Shown here one piece after another: positions 42,463-42,568 of a stretch of 42,568 nt of DNA. The translations under genes and the position numbers were made by a program. This DNA is from Pseudomonadota bacterium (GTDB taxonomy: Bacteria > Pseudomonadota > Gammaproteobacteria > Burkholderiales > Burkholderiaceae_C). The notes beneath the pieces are model-generated. The model saw nothing but the letters and a program-made list of their open reading frames with translations. It was not told where the DNA came from and made no database searches. The DNA lies in contig JAJZVU010000030.1 in assembly GCA_021845505.1 (NCBI GenBank), positions 1 to 42,568 on the forward strand, read 5' to 3'. Each line of letters starts with the position of its first letter. The first letter of the stretch is position 1.

Positions 42463-42568
42463 TCAGTCGAACACCGGGGTTTCGACCCCGAGCACCTGGT
42501 GCAGCTTGGGGCTGGTGGTGGTGTATTGGAGGTGGGTCTTGCGGTCGGGGTGCAGGTAGTCGGCGGCG
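42463..42568 (-). CDS. C-terminal fragment of an unidentified gene, runs off right edge
   Basis: The minus-strand frame is open from the right edge to a TGA at 42465-42463. The last residues read [18 protein letters not shown] and continue to end ..GVETPVFD. Composition looks coding, and the orientation makes it convergent with the DprE2-like gene 28 bases away. Only about 34 residues are visible and I do not recognise the family. Confidence 0.45.
   Translation of the reverse strand, partial: AADYLHPDRKTHLQYTTTSPKLHQVLGVETPVFD

Overview
The window is about 42.6 kb of very G+C-rich DNA, roughly 70% by eye. Genes are dense, with many 1-4 base stop/start overlaps (ATGA, TGATG, GTGA). Codon use, DUF2827 proteins, an ESPR-type trimeric autotransporter and an O-antigen locus like the Bordetella wbm locus all point to a betaproteobacterium of the order Burkholderiales. 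I cannot name the genus. I saw no tRNA, rRNA, CRISPR array, transposase or integrase.

Layout. (1) 1-5180: the N-terminal part of a Ser/Thr-rich trimeric autotransporter adhesin runs leftwards off the edge. Divergent from it stand three tandem DUF2827 genes that look like GT-B glycosyltransferases. (2) 5225-9405: a LysE/RhtB exporter, then a copper operon of a CueR-like MerR regulator, a CopA P1B-type ATPase and a CopZ chaperone. The copZ frame is continuous with copA but has its own strong Shine-Dalgarno. The promoter region carries an FNR-type box. (3) 9440-15510: c-di-GMP and signalling genes. A membrane PAS-GGDEF-EAL protein with a CZB-like tail diverges from an operon of a PAS-PAS-GGDEF cyclase, an unknown 152-residue protein and a cyclase-like/FHA protein. 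(4) 15656-42434: a 27-kb co-directional cluster for surface polysaccharide (probably O-antigen) synthesis and export. (5) The right edge holds the C-terminal codons of an unidentified minus-strand gene.

How the polysaccharide cluster works together. A polyprenyl glycosylphosphotransferase loads the first sugar on undecaprenyl phosphate. A complete WbpA/B/E/D/I-type set makes UDP-GlcNAc3NAcA and then UDP-ManNAc3NAcA. Three further SDR enzymes resembling Bordetella WbmF/G/H probably diversify this 2,3-diacetamido uronic acid, and two AsnB-type amidotransferases probably turn uronates into uronamides. Several glycosyltransferases assemble the chain, and Wzm/Wzt, with a C-terminal carbohydrate-binding domain on Wzt, exports it. 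A DprE1/DprE2-like oxidase/reductase pair closes the cluster and suggests a 2'-epimerised polyprenyl-linked pentose. No Wzx, Wzy, ligase or classical methyl/phospho capping enzyme is visible.

Main points for a second look: the in-frame copA/copZ arrangement; the class-II-geometry FNR box and the 14-bp tandem duplication at the copper regulator start; the Ser/Thr-rich adhesin facing three putative glycosyltransferases; and a low-G+C 934-residue double glycosyltransferase whose two halves match two separate single-domain proteins of the same cluster.
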